27,900 nucleotides of DNA. Source: an uncultured Clostridia bacterium (GTDB taxonomy: Bacteria > Bacillota > Clostridia > TANB77 > CAG-508). The stretch covers positions 1 through 27,900 of the forward strand of contig CAKOPZ010000021.1 of assembly GCA_934101145.1 (NCBI GenBank), written 5' to 3'. Shown here one piece after another: positions 7,373 to 16,173 of the stretch. Position numbers and translations under genes: made by a program. Below the pieces are notes generated by a model, which saw only the letters and a program-made list of their open reading frames with translations, searched no databases and was not told where the DNA came from. How positions within the stretch are numbered: position 1 is the stretch's first letter; each line of letters starts with the position of its first letter.

Positions 7373-8053
7373 ATGGAAATTTTAAGGGTAGAAAATTTAA
7401 GTAAGGTTTATGGAAAAGACGATACAGAAATTAAAGCGTTGAATAATGTATCGTTTTCAATAGAAAGAGGAGAGTTTGTTGCAATTATAGGAGCAAGCGG
7501 AAGCGGAAAATCTACATTATTACATATAATAGGAGGAATAGATACTCCTACAATTGGAAAAGTGTATATAGAAAAAACGGATATATCAAAATTAGATGAA
7601 AATTCTCTTACAGTATATAGAAGGAGAAATATAGGCTTTATATATCAATTTTATAATTTAGTACCTGTATTAAATGTAAAAGAAAATATAGAATTGCCGA
7701 TATTGCTTGATTATAAAAAGCCAGATAAAAATGAAACAATGAATATAATAAAAATGCTAAAATTAGAAGATAGAATTGACAATCTTCCAAGCCAACTATC
7801 AGGAGGACAACAGCAAAAAGTTGCAATTGGAAGAGCCATTATAACAAAGCCATCTATTATTTTAGCTGATGAACCTACAGGCAATTTAGACACGAAAAAT
7901 TCTAATGAAATTATTGATTACTTAAAGTATTCATGTAAAAAATTTAATCAAACAATACTTATGGTAACACACAATTTAGATATTGCGTTGCAAGCAGACA
8001 GAATTATAAAACTAGAAGATGGAAAAATAATTCTTGATAAGAAAAATATTTAG
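7373..8053 (+). CDS. ABC transporter ATP-binding protein (MacB/LolD/BceA type)
   Basis: The 226-residue ATPase has Walker A GASGSGKST (40-48), the Q-loop region YQFYNLVP (91-98), the signature LSGGQQQ (142-148), Walker B ILADEP with E167, the D-loop NLD and the switch H200. The N-terminal pattern (R-V-E-N-L-S-K-V-Y-G, then I-K-A-L-N-N-V-S) is that of ATPases paired with FtsX-like permeases in lipoprotein release, antimicrobial peptide export or BceAB-type bacitracin resistance. The permease follows 14 bases later. With a two-component system downstream it most resembles an envelope-stress or peptide-resistance module, but substrate cannot be read from the ATPase. AAAGGA lies in front of the ATG. 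Confidence 0.93.
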   Translation: MEILRVENLSKVYGKDDTEIKALNNVSFSIERGEFVAIIGASGSGKSTLLHIIGGIDTPTIGKVYIEKTDISKLDENSLTVYRRRNIGFIYQFYNLVPVLNVKENIELPILLDYKKPDKNETMNIIKMLKLEDRIDNLPSQLSGGQQQKVAIGRAIITKPSIILADEPTGNLDTKNSNEIIDYLKYSCKKFNQTILMVTHNLDIALQADRIIKLEDGKIILDKKNI

Positions 8054-8067
8054 GGAGGAAAAACAAT

Positions 8068-10636
8068 ATGAATATAAACTCTAGACTTGCAAGAAAATAT
8101 TTAAAAAGAGATAAAAAAAGAACCATTGCTTCAATTATAGGAATTTCTATTGTTGTTATGTTATTGACCTCTATTTTACTAGGCTTTAGTATATATAAAG
8201 AATACATGATTAAATTGCAAAGAAAATACGCAAATTATGAAGTAAAATTTGGAAATATTATGTATGATAAAGTTTATGGCTTGCAAAATAATAAAAATAT
8301 TTCTGATGTTGCCATAACGAAGCAACTAGGAATTTGCTTAAATGACGATACAAAATATTTTACAAAGCAATATGTGGATATTCGAGCATATAACGATATA
8401 GCAATGAAAAATTTGGGTATAGAACTTGTTGAAGGAAAAATGCCAAGTAACAGTAATGAAATTGTAATTAGTCAAAATTTTTCAGATGACAACATGGAAG
8501 ATATAATAAAAGGAATAAATAATAAAAAAAGATTTGATTTAGATAATAATGAAAAGGAATATACAATTGTTGGAATAATAAAACCAACACAATATGATAG
8601 CATCTCTATTTCAAAACAGACGGTAGGTGCAATAACTTGTATAGATAAGGAAAAAATTCAAAAGGATAGTGTAGTTGATGTATATATCAATTTTAATAAT
8701 AAATATAATATATACAATAAATCAAAAGAAATAGCTAATGTTTTAAAATTATACAATGGAGACGAGCAAATAGAATATAATTCAGAACTTTTACAGTATA
8801 TGGGCTTGTTTAATTTAAAAAATGAGAAAGACATTAAAATTTTATATACAGTAATATTTTTCATAGCATTAATTATATTTACAGCTATAGCTTTTTTATA
8901 TTCTGTATTTAACATTTCTATTTTAGAAAGAAAAAAGGAATTTCGGAAATTTGCAATCACTTGGAGCTACCAAGAAACAAGTAGTAAATATCATAATCAA
9001 AGAAGGAACAATACTGCTTGTTATTTCGATTTTTATTGGTGTATTTTTAAGTATAATATTAGCTCAAACAATAGTGGAGTATATAGATAGAAATATAAGT
9101 AGTCAAATTACAATAAATATATTATCACAAAATGTGTTATATTTTTGCATTGATATTTTACTAATAGTTATAACCGTTTATATTGCGATATTAATTTCTA
9201 CAACAAAAATATTTAAAAATACTATAATAGATTCAATAAAAAATAATTATAATAAAAGTACATACAAAATTAAAACAAATAAACCAATAGAAAAAGTGAT
9301 TGCTATTAAGAACTTCAAACAAAATAATAGTAAATACAAAATGGTAGTTTTAACAGTGATGCTTAGTGTTATTTTACTTTTAACAACAAACGGATATATA
9401 AGTAATGTGCATCGTAAATCAGAATCAATACCAGATAATTATATTGTTCAATTATATAATCCTGAATTAATTGATGATATAACCAAACAATTTAATCAAA
9501 CAGGGTATATCAACAGTATAAGCATATACAATGAAATGCAGTTATGGACAAGTGTTCCAAAAGAAAATATAAGTAAAAGTATAAGAAATGCAATAGAAAA
9601 GATGCCTGAATTAAAAAATAAAATATTTGAGACAACAGAAGGCGAATTTCAATGTGAATTGATAGCTTTAAGAGAAAATTCTTATAAAAAATACTTACAA
9701 GATTTAGGTCTAAAAGAATTAGAGGAAGATGAGTGTATATATGTAAATTATGATGATTCAGTAAAAACAAAATATTATGATGGAATAGATATAACAAATT
9801 ATAAAGTTAATGACAAGATAGAAATATATTTACAATCAAAAAAATCAGGATATTCTAATGCGGAAATTAGTTCGAATTTTAATTCTTTAAATAACTTAGA
9901 ATATATAGAATATGGAGATAATCAGGAAAAAGTAGAATTAAAAATTGCAAATATATCAACCAGATTGCCAAAAGGAATAAAAAGAAACTCTAATACAATT
10001 ACGCCAGTTATATATATTATTGTTAATGAAGATACATTTAATAATACATATTTCAAACTATATAATATAGATAAGGAAAAAGATGAATATAGAATAGCAA
10101 CGACTTTATCTATTAATTCAAGCAATAGAGAACTATTAGATAAAGAATTGGAGCAGATTGCATATAAGCATAATATTGCTAATTACGAACTTGCATCGAC
10201 AATGCATATAGATGATGGAAATAATAAAGCTCAGAAAAAGCAAATTACTCAATTGGTTTTATATACTTTTATAGTTTTTATTATGATTATCACAGTAATT
10301 AACATTGCAAATGTTGTTATAAACGATATTAATTTTAGACAAAGAGATTTTGCCATATTAAAAGCAATTGGAATGGATAAAAAACAATTTAATAAAATGT
10401 TGTTTTTAGAGTATTTTAAGTATATAGGAACAGCTACTGTATTAGGGATTGCTATAAGTATATTTATTATATATACAATTTATATTTTAACAGAGAATTA
10501 TCAATTTTATAATTTTCAGATACCATATATAGAAATTATGTTTGTGATAATTAGTGTTATAATTTTATTAAAATGTATTATTAAATATGCAAACAAAAAA
10601 ATAAATAAAAATAGTATTATTAAATTAATAAATTAG
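8068..10636 (+). pseudogene. FtsX-like ABC permease, one-base frameshift at 8944
   Basis: The membrane partner of the preceding ATPase. Frame 1 runs from 8068 to the shift: an N-terminal span (about residues 19-41), a large extracytoplasmic region, then a span near 258-280 and ERKKEF. The family then expects (F)-G-x-L-(R/Q)-S-L-G-A-T-K-K-Q; exactly that (GNLQSLGATKKQV) continues in the next frame if C8944 is skipped. The repaired protein is 855 residues with further spans, a second extracytoplasmic domain and a C-terminal FtsX domain (NIANVVINDINFRQRDFAILKAIGMDKKQF). Both halves are otherwise clean, with no other stop, so the break is recent, a sequencing error, or decoded by frameshifting. 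The broken codon is CGG (codon 293), the same arrangement as in uvrB at 13883. Confidence 0.85.
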
Positions 10637-10647
10637 TAGGAGTAAAA

Positions 10648-10980
10648 ATGAATAGTATACAAAATATAATAATTAAAGAACTAACAATTATAGGTTATGA
10701 TATCACTCATAGTGGAACTAGATATTTGGTAGAGATAATAAATAATATTTATGATAAAAATTTAGTGAATTGCATTAATCTTGAAAAGGATATTTATCCA
10801 TTGTTAGCAAAAAAATATAGAAAAAGTCCTAGCGCCATAAAAGCAAGTATAGATTATGCAACAACATTAATGTATTTTAAATGTGATGCAAATAGACTAA
10901 TGAAATACTTTAATTTTTACAATGATAAATATAAACCGACAACAAAAACTGTTATATATACAGTTTTGAATAAAATTTAG
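10648..10980 (+). CDS. stand-alone Spo0A C-terminal-domain DNA-binding protein, 110 aa
   Basis: The sequence matches the Spo0A effector domain throughout: an opening like I-x-x-E-L-x-x-I-G, then GTRYLVEIINNIY in place of GYLYLREAI-x-x-V-Y-N, DIYPLLAKKYRKSPSAIKAS in place of the LYP-x-IAKK(F/Y) and recognition-helix segment, and KPTTKTVIYTVLNK in place of KPTNSEFIA. No receiver domain is present, so it cannot be controlled by aspartate phosphorylation. The recognition helix (about residues 60-78) lacks most arginines that Spo0A uses to touch its 0A box, so it may bind other DNA or none. It starts 11 bases after the permease with TAGGAG in front, as the last gene of the ABC operon. Role inferred: local regulator of the operon or modulator of sporulation genes. 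Confidence 0.8.
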   Translation: MNSIQNIIIKELTIIGYDITHSGTRYLVEIINNIYDKNLVNCINLEKDIYPLLAKKYRKSPSAIKASIDYATTLMYFKCDANRLMKYFNFYNDKYKPTTKTVIYTVLNKI

Positions 10981-11074
10981 AATATACAACTTTTTATAAC
11001 TTTTTTTATAAAAATATAAAAAGATTGAATTTTAATATATAATATTTATTAATAATTCCAAATGGAATTATATA

Positions 11075-11108
11075 TTTATATTGATTGAAGATTTTCAATC
11101 AATATAAA
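11075..11108 (+). promoter_or_regulatory. promoter of the secreted-protein gene covered by a 15-bp dyad
   Basis: TTGATT (11081-11086) and TATAAA (11103-11108) are 16 bases apart. They are covered by a perfect 15-bp inverted repeat (11075-11089 with 11094-11108, loop GATT). A dyad over the whole promoter suggests an operator; it could equally be a hairpin ending upstream transcripts. A smaller hairpin, ATAATTCC-AAAT-GGAATTAT (11052-11071), precedes it. The rest of 10981-11152 is A/T-rich with no gene. Confidence 0.5.
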
Positions 11109-11710
11109 TAATAAGGATACTGCAAGTGCAATACAACATGGAGGAATTTATAATGAAAAATATTAAACGGAAGTTCATGGCGTTTCTTTTGACACTGACG
11201 ATGCTGGTCACTACGAGTACTGTAGCGATGGCGGCTGAAGTAGAACCATTGAATGACACATGTGGGGAAGAAGTTACTCATATGTTTGATGGGAAGAATG
11301 TACAGGTTTTAAAGGAAATTGAAGTTGCAATTAATGAAGAAGGAATTGTGACTTATAGCGGTGAAATCGGAGATCCGGTAGTATTAAATTTGTCTAATAC
11401 TGCGTCGACTACTTTCACCAAGAACTTTGGCACAAAATACGAAAATGTGTATGCAATTTTTGTAGGCAAACTTAAAAATGGCAATAAAAGTTCTGGACAT
11501 TTTACGTTGAACTTTAACGGTAAAAGTATCTCTATGACGGCAGATGGCAACGGATACCATTATTATGTTGGAACCGTTAACAAGGGAAACCATACAGGTA
11601 AGGTTACCTACATCGGAGGAACAAAGGGAGAATACTTGGGAGTTATTCAATTTGTTGTAACAAAGTAAGTTTACCAAGTAAATAGAAAAACAACACAGTA
11701 TCCTTATTAT
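11108..11710. repeat. 15-bp inverted repeats flanking the secreted-protein gene
   Basis: ATAATAAGGATACTG at 11108-11122 is matched by its exact reverse complement at 11696-11710. Between them lies only one gene, whose base composition is foreign to its surroundings. The repeats look like the ends of a ~600-bp single-gene cassette or a stripped element; alternatively they pair the 5' and 3' ends of the mRNA, because both would lie in its untranslated regions. No transposase and no clear target duplication were seen. Confidence 0.55.
11153..11668 (+). CDS. secreted protein of unknown function, 171 aa
   Basis: No family is recognised. The product has a clear Sec signal peptide (MKNIKRKF, then the hydrophobic FLLTLTMLVTTSTV, cleavage near A-M-A-A before EVEP at about residue 28). 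The mature part of about 143 residues has one cysteine (C37) and is rich in Gly, Asn, Thr and alternating hydrophobic residues, which suggests a beta-sandwich. GGAGG before the ATG at 11153 fixes the start; an upstream GTG at 11126 is in frame but has no ribosome site. G+C and codon use (GCG, CTG, CGG at R6, ATC) differ from the neighbours, and inverted repeats flank it, so it was probably acquired. It lies between an ABC operon and a two-component system, so a secreted effector or a sensed ligand is possible but unproven. Confidence 0.75.
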   Translation: MKNIKRKFMAFLLTLTMLVTTSTVAMAAEVEPLNDTCGEEVTHMFDGKNVQVLKEIEVAINEEGIVTYSGEIGDPVVLNLSNTASTTFTKNFGTKYENVYAIFVGKLKNGNKSSGHFTLNFNGKSISMTADGNGYHYYVGTVNKGNHTGKVTYIGGTKGEYLGVIQFVVTK

Positions 11711-11730
11711 AAAAAAGATAGATTATCTTT

Positions 11731-11769
11731 CTTGGAATGCATAACAAATGTAATGCATTCCAAGTTTTT
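11731..11769 (+). terminator. intrinsic terminator before the two-component genes
   Basis: CTTGGAATGCAT (11731-11742) pairs with ATGCATTCCAAG (11753-11764) and is followed by TTTTT. A small hairpin, AAAGATA-GAT-TATCTTT (11714-11730), precedes it. It ends the secreted-protein transcript. Confidence 0.85.
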
Positions 11770-11813
11770 ATGTATAAAATTAAAATATATGTTATAATTA
11801 ATCAGGTGATTAT

Positions 11814-12497
11814 ATGAAAAAAATTATATTTTTAGAGGATAATGAGAGTATTGCAAGTGGAATTGATTATGCTCTTAAAAAAGAAGGGTTTGAAGTTACA
11901 ATATGTAAAAGTATAAAAGAAGCAAAAAAATGTATTAAAGAAAAATTATATAATTTGGCATTATTGGATATTATACTGCCTGATGGAAGCGGAGTAGATT
12001 TTTATAGATATATAAATTCAAACCAATATAATATTCCTACTATTTTTATTACGGCTAAAAATGAAGAAGATGATATAGTAGATGGTCTAGAAATAGGAGC
12101 AGATGATTATATAACAAAGCCTTTTAGATTGAGAGAGCTTATATCAAGAATAAAAAAAGTTATCAAAAGATATGACGTAACAGAAAATATACAAATTGGA
12201 AATATTGAATTTAATGAACAAAATAATGTTGTACTAAAAAATAATGTACAGATTGAATTAACTGCTTTGGAATATAGGTTATTGAGCATATTGCTAGAAA
12301 ATAGAGGAAAAATAATTACAAGAGAGTATCTATTGAGTAGAATATGGGATATATCATATAATTTTGTTAATGATAATACGCTAACGGTATATATGAAGAG
12401 ATTAAGAGAAAAGATTGAAGATGATCCAAATCATCCAAAGATTATAAAAACTGTAAGGGGAATAGGATATAAAATAGAAAATGATAAAATATTATAG
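11814..12497 (+). CDS. OmpR/PhoB-family response regulator
   Basis: The 227-residue protein has a receiver domain (1 to about 118) with acidic pair E8-D9, phosphoacceptor D52 in L-L-D-I-I-L-P, T80 and K102 in I-T-K-P-F, and a winged-helix output domain (about 130-224) ending R-G-I-G-Y-K-I. It regulates transcription when phosphorylated by its kinase partner. AGGTGA stands before the ATG. The last 17 bases overlap the histidine kinase gene, so the two are translationally coupled. By position it probably controls the ABC operon upstream, as BceR does for BceAB, but no matching operator repeat was identified. Confidence 0.95.
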   Translation: MKKIIFLEDNESIASGIDYALKKEGFEVTICKSIKEAKKCIKEKLYNLALLDIILPDGSGVDFYRYINSNQYNIPTIFITAKNEEDDIVDGLEIGADDYITKPFRLRELISRIKKVIKRYDVTENIQIGNIEFNEQNNVVLKNNVQIELTALEYRLLSILLENRGKIITREYLLSRIWDISYNFVNDNTLTVYMKRLREKIEDDPNHPKIIKTVRGIGYKIENDKIL

Positions 12498-13587
12498 AAA
12501 AAAATTAAATGCATTAATAAAAATTATAACAATAACCATAATAATAATGCCTATAATTGCCATTATTATTTTTGATAAAATAAATAAAATGAATATTGAA
12601 GCAATTTCTGATAAATATAATGTTAATATAAATGAGACAGTAGCAATATATGAATTACAAGACAACATAGAAATATATATGGGTATATCAATATTGTTTA
12701 TCTTAATAATAGGAGCTATATGGCTTGTAAGTGGTTATATTTCAATTAGACGTGAAGAAAGAAGCATAAATGATATGGAGATAAACATTAATAAAATATA
12801 TAAAAAAGATTATAATTTTTTAATAAATCTTAATGAAGAAACTTCAATTAGTTCATTTCAAAACGAGGTGTATAAAACGACTATAAGACTGCAAGAATAT
12901 GCTAAAGAAATTGAAAATGAAAAGAAAAATTTAGCTTCATATATATCAGATATATCACATCAGTTGAGAACACCACTTCTATCTATTACAATTTTAACAG
13001 ATAATTTACTTGAAAATTCAGCACAAATACCTTTAGATGAAAGAAAAATGATATGTCAAATATCTATACAAATAGATAACATGAAATGGCTAGTTGAAAA
13101 TTTGCTTAAGATGGCTCAACTAGATACAAATAATGTAACATTAAAAAGAAGTACTATTAATGTTGGTAAGCTTTTAAAAGATGTACATTCCAATGTTAAA
13201 GTATTGTTAGAATTAAAAAATCAAAGTTTAGAGATAAATGGAAATGATGATGTTTCATTTTTGGGAGACTATAAATGGAATATAGAGGCCATTACAAATA
13301 TTGTTAAAAATGCAATAGAGTATTCAAAAGAGAATGATGTGATACACATATATTATGAAATGAATCATTTATATACACAAATTATAATTGAAGATACTGG
13401 AGAAGGAATATCCGAAAATGAAATAAATCATATATTTGATAGATTTTATAAAGGCAAAGAACATAATGATAGCTTTGGAATAGGTCTAACACTTGCTAAA
13501 AAAATTATTGAGGCACATAATGGCGAAATAAAAGTAGAAAGCAAGATAGGCAAGGGCACAAAATTTATTATAAGGTATATGAATTAA
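12481..13587 (+). CDS. sensor histidine kinase with short extracytoplasmic loop
   Basis: The 368-residue kinase has two membrane spans (about 11-31 and 65-86) around only some 33 outside residues, a linker of HAMP size, the HisKA box SDISHQLRTPL with phosphorylated H160, and an ATPase domain with the N box (NIVKNAIEYS), G1 (DTGEGI), F box (FDRFYKG) and G2 (GIGLTLAKKI). All catalytic motifs are intact. The small outside loop suggests it senses within the membrane or through a partner protein, as kinases of BceAB-type modules do through their transporter. Its start overlaps the end of the response regulator gene. The permease it would work with is frameshifted in this sequence. Confidence 0.93.
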   Translation: MIKYYRKKLNALIKIITITIIIMPIIAIIIFDKINKMNIEAISDKYNVNINETVAIYELQDNIEIYMGISILFILIIGAIWLVSGYISIRREERSINDMEININKIYKKDYNFLINLNEETSISSFQNEVYKTTIRLQEYAKEIENEKKNLASYISDISHQLRTPLLSITILTDNLLENSAQIPLDERKMICQISIQIDNMKWLVENLLKMAQLDTNNVTLKRSTINVGKLLKDVHSNVKVLLELKNQSLEINGNDDVSFLGDYKWNIEAITNIVKNAIEYSKENDVIHIYYEMNHLYTQIIIEDTGEGISENEINHIFDRFYKGKEHNDSFGIGLTLAKKIIEAHNGEIKVESKIGKGTKFIIRYMN

Positions 13588-13673
13588 ATCATTAGTAGTT
13601 AAATAAAAAAATAATAAGGATAGAAAAAGGATTAGTCTTTTTTGTGTTATAGGTAATTTCTTAGTGAAAGATG

Positions 13674-13702
13674 TTTTAAATAAAGATAAAATTTGATATA
13701 AT
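13674..13702 (+). promoter_or_regulatory. possible uvrB promoter
   Basis: TATAAT (13697-13702) has a weak TTTTAA 17 bases upstream (13674-13679). No GAAC-N4-GTTC type LexA box was found near it. The gap 13588-13762 otherwise holds only a weak A/T hairpin at 13624-13643 that might end the kinase transcript. Confidence 0.4.
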
Positions 13703-13762
13703 ATGTAAAGTGAGAAAAACTGTTACAAAATTTAAGACAGATTATTCACATAAGGGGGAAAT

Positions 13763-15719
13763 ATGTTCAAGTTACATTCAGAATATAAGCCAACTGGGGA
13801 CCAACCACAGGCGATAGAATATTTAAGTAAAGGTATAGAAGCGGGAAAAAAATATCAAACGCTTTTAGGCGTTACAGGATCACGGAAAAACATTTACAAT
13901 GGCAAATATAATAAATACTGTACAAAAGCCAACACTTGTACTGGCACACAATAAAACATTAGCAGGACAGTTATATTCAGAATTTAAAGAATTCTTTCCT
14001 GAAAATAGAGTTGAATATTTTGTATCGTTTTATGATTATTATCAACCAGAAGCATATATAGCTCAATCTGATACATATATAGAGAAAGACTCTTCTATAA
14101 ATGATGAGATAGATAAGCTACGTCATTCTGCAACTGCATCATTATTTGAAACACGTGATGTTATAATTGTTGCATCAGTTTCTTGCATATATGGTTTGGG
14201 AGATCCAATAGACTACGAACATATGATTGTATCATTAAGGCCTGGAATGAAAAAGGAAAGAAATGAGATAATGAAAAAGCTTATTAATATGCAATACAGT
14301 AGAAATGAGCTTGATTTTAAAAGAGGTACATTTAGGGCTAAAGGTGATATACTTGAGATATATCCTTCAAATGAAGGGGAGATGGCAATTCGTGTAGAAT
14401 TCTGGGATGATGAAATAGAGAAAATATCTGAAATTAATCCTTTAACAGGTAAGACTATTTCTACGAGAAATCATGTAATGATATTCCCAAACTCACACTA
14501 TGTAACAACAAAAGAGAAGATGGAAAGAGCAATAGAAGGGATAGAAAAAGAGAAAGAGGAGAGAATACAGTATTTTAAAGATAACAATAAATTAATAGAG
14601 GCACAGAGGATAGAGGAAAGAACAAATTTTGATATAGAAATGATGAAGGAAACAGGTTTTTGCCAAGGTATAGAAAACTATTCTAGACATATTAGTGGAA
14701 GAGAAGCGGGAAGTCCACCATTTACTTTATTTGATTATTTTCCAAAGGATTATTTGTTATTAGTAGATGAATCTCATGCAACTATACCACAGGTAAAAGC
14801 AATGTATAATGGGGATAGAGCAAGAAAAGAATCACTTGTAAAATATGGCTTTAGACTTCCATCAGCTTTTGACAATAGACCTCTTAAATTTGAGGAATTT
14901 GAAAAAAGGGTAAATCAAGTTGTATTTGTTTCTGCAACACCTGCAGAGTATGAATTAGAACATTCAAAGGATAATATTGTTGAACAAATTATAAGACCTA
15001 CTGGTCTACTTGATCCAAAGATAGAAGTTAAACCTGTTATGAATCAGATAGATGATTTAATTGACCAAATTCATGAAAGAGTAGAAAAGAAAGAGAGAGT
15101 ACTTGTTACTACATTAACAAAGAAAATGGCAGAAGATTTAACAGATTATTTATCAGGACTTGATATAAAGGTTAAATACATGCATTCTGACATTAAAGCA
15201 TTAGAGAGAATGGAAATAATCCGTAATTTAAGACTTGGAGAGTTTGATGTTTTAGTTGGAATTAACCTTTTAAGAGAAGGTCTTGACATACCAGAGGTTT
15301 CTTTAGTTGCTATACTTGATGCAGACAAGGAAGGATTTCTTCGTTCTGAAAGATCACTAATACAAACAATTGGTCGTGCTGCTAGAAATACAGATGGAAA
15401 AGTTATAATGTATGCTGATGAGCTTACTGATTCTATGGAGAAAGCTATATCAGAAACAAACAGAAGAAGGAAAATACAACAAGCATATAATAAGGAACAT
15501 GGAATTGTGCCTAAAACAATTCAAAAATCTGTTAGAGATACTATTAGAGCAAGTATTATAGAAGAAGCGGAAACTAAGTATAATATTAGCAAAGAAGAAA
15601 GTATAGAAGATGTAATAAATAAATTGACAGATGAAATGCTTAAATATGCAGCAAATATGGAATTTGAAAAAGCTGCTGAATTAAGAGATAAGATTAAGGA
15701 ACTAGAAAATAATATGTAA
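13763..15719 (+). pseudogene. uvrB: UvrABC excision nuclease subunit B, one-base frameshift in Walker A
   Basis: UvrB receives damaged DNA from UvrA and recruits UvrC in nucleotide excision repair. Frame one gives MFKLHSEYKPTGDQPQAIEY and LLGVTGS, then breaks: the sequence after TCA is C-GGA-AAA-ACA-TTT. Skipping C13883 restores G-V-T-G-S-G-K-T-F-T-M-A-N, the ATP-binding loop, and the frame then runs clean to 15719. The repaired protein has 651 residues, normal for UvrB. Downstream motifs are intact: the beta-hairpin region YDYYQPEAYI, the DESH box (LLVDESHATIPQ), helicase motifs V and VI (GINLLREGLDIPEV, QTIGRAARN) and the C-terminal UVR domain (FEKAAELRDKIKEL). As read, neither piece could be functional. 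A gene this well kept elsewhere suggests a very recent lesion, an assembly error, or frameshift decoding at the CGG codon. Confidence 0.9.
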
Positions 15720-15782
15720 TTTTATAAATTATAGTATGAACAAAGTAATTTTTTGCTGCCTTTTGTTTTTACTGAGTATAAG

Positions 15783-15815
15783 AAAAAAGACCCTCACATT
15801 GTGAAGGTCTTTTTT
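15783..15815 (-). terminator. intrinsic terminator of the 15822-16124 gene
   Basis: A 15-bp stem (15783-15797 with 15801-15815) is flanked by A6 and T6. In the minus-strand RNA the one irregular pair is a G-U wobble, while in the plus-strand RNA it is an A-C mismatch, so the hairpin fits the minus-strand gene best. It may also stop uvrB transcripts from the other side. Confidence 0.8.
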
Positions 15816-15821
15816 GGAACT

Positions 15822-16124
15822 TTAGTCCATGCTGTACGGCGGATTGAGGGGTTCTGCCTCAGAGGAAATAATCCCTTTCTGCTTGCGAACCTTCATGGCT
15901 GTGTCATAGAGCTGCTGAGAAAGGGTGCCGGGAACCGGAATCGAAAAGTCGATCTCATATCGAATTTCTCCTTCTCTTCCAGTGGGTACAGGATTGTGAA
16001 GAACAATGCCCTGCCTCTGCAGGCTCTTAGCCTTGGAGTTCCACAATTTGAGTGTAAAACCACCCAACTGGCCTTTCGCTGCGAAAGACTCTAACCGATC
16101 TTCAATAGTGATGCTATAGTTCAT
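15822..16124 (-). CDS. small hypothetical protein of foreign composition, 100 aa
   Basis: I do not recognise this family. The product opens M-N-Y-S-I-T-I-E-D-R-L-E-S-F and has no signal peptide or membrane span. It is mixed basic and acidic with several prolines (V-P-G-T-L, N-P-V-P-T-G) and ends in N-P-P-Y-S-M-D, so a small cytosolic protein is likely. AGGAGG lies seven bases before the ATG, and a perfect promoter and terminator frame the gene, so it is real. A reading frame on the opposite strand (15753-16094) has no such signals. Its G+C is far above uvrB and uvrA on either side and it uses a CGG arginine codon (R10), which points to acquisition. It is divergent from uvrA and shares its promoter region; co-regulation is possible, but any role in DNA repair is only a guess. 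Confidence 0.7.
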   Translation of the reverse strand: MNYSITIEDRLESFAAKGQLGGFTLKLWNSKAKSLQRQGIVLHNPVPTGREGEIRYEIDFSIPVPGTLSQQLYDTAMKVRKQKGIISSEAEPLNPPYSMD

Positions 16125-16173
16125 AGATGTACCTCCTAAAAAATATTGAAGATTGCGTTCGATATTGTATTAC

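Noticed and set aside
10990..11023. Terminator after the Spo0A-C gene (CTTTTTATA with TATAAAAAG)
   Set aside because: It is pure A/T with a 16-base loop and no T run after it; in such AT-rich DNA it can occur by chance.
11126..11152. Longer GTG start for the secreted protein
   Set aside because: It would put nine extra residues before the signal peptide and lacks a ribosome site; GGAGG fits the ATG at 11153.
13624..13643. Terminator after the histidine kinase
   Set aside because: The stem is only seven pairs, nearly all A-T, with its T run inside the stem; too weak to list as a feature.
15753..16094. 113-codon reading frame on the plus strand opposite the 15822-16124 gene
   Set aside because: It has no proper ribosome site and runs through the terminator hairpin, while the minus-strand gene has a strong Shine-Dalgarno, promoter and terminator.
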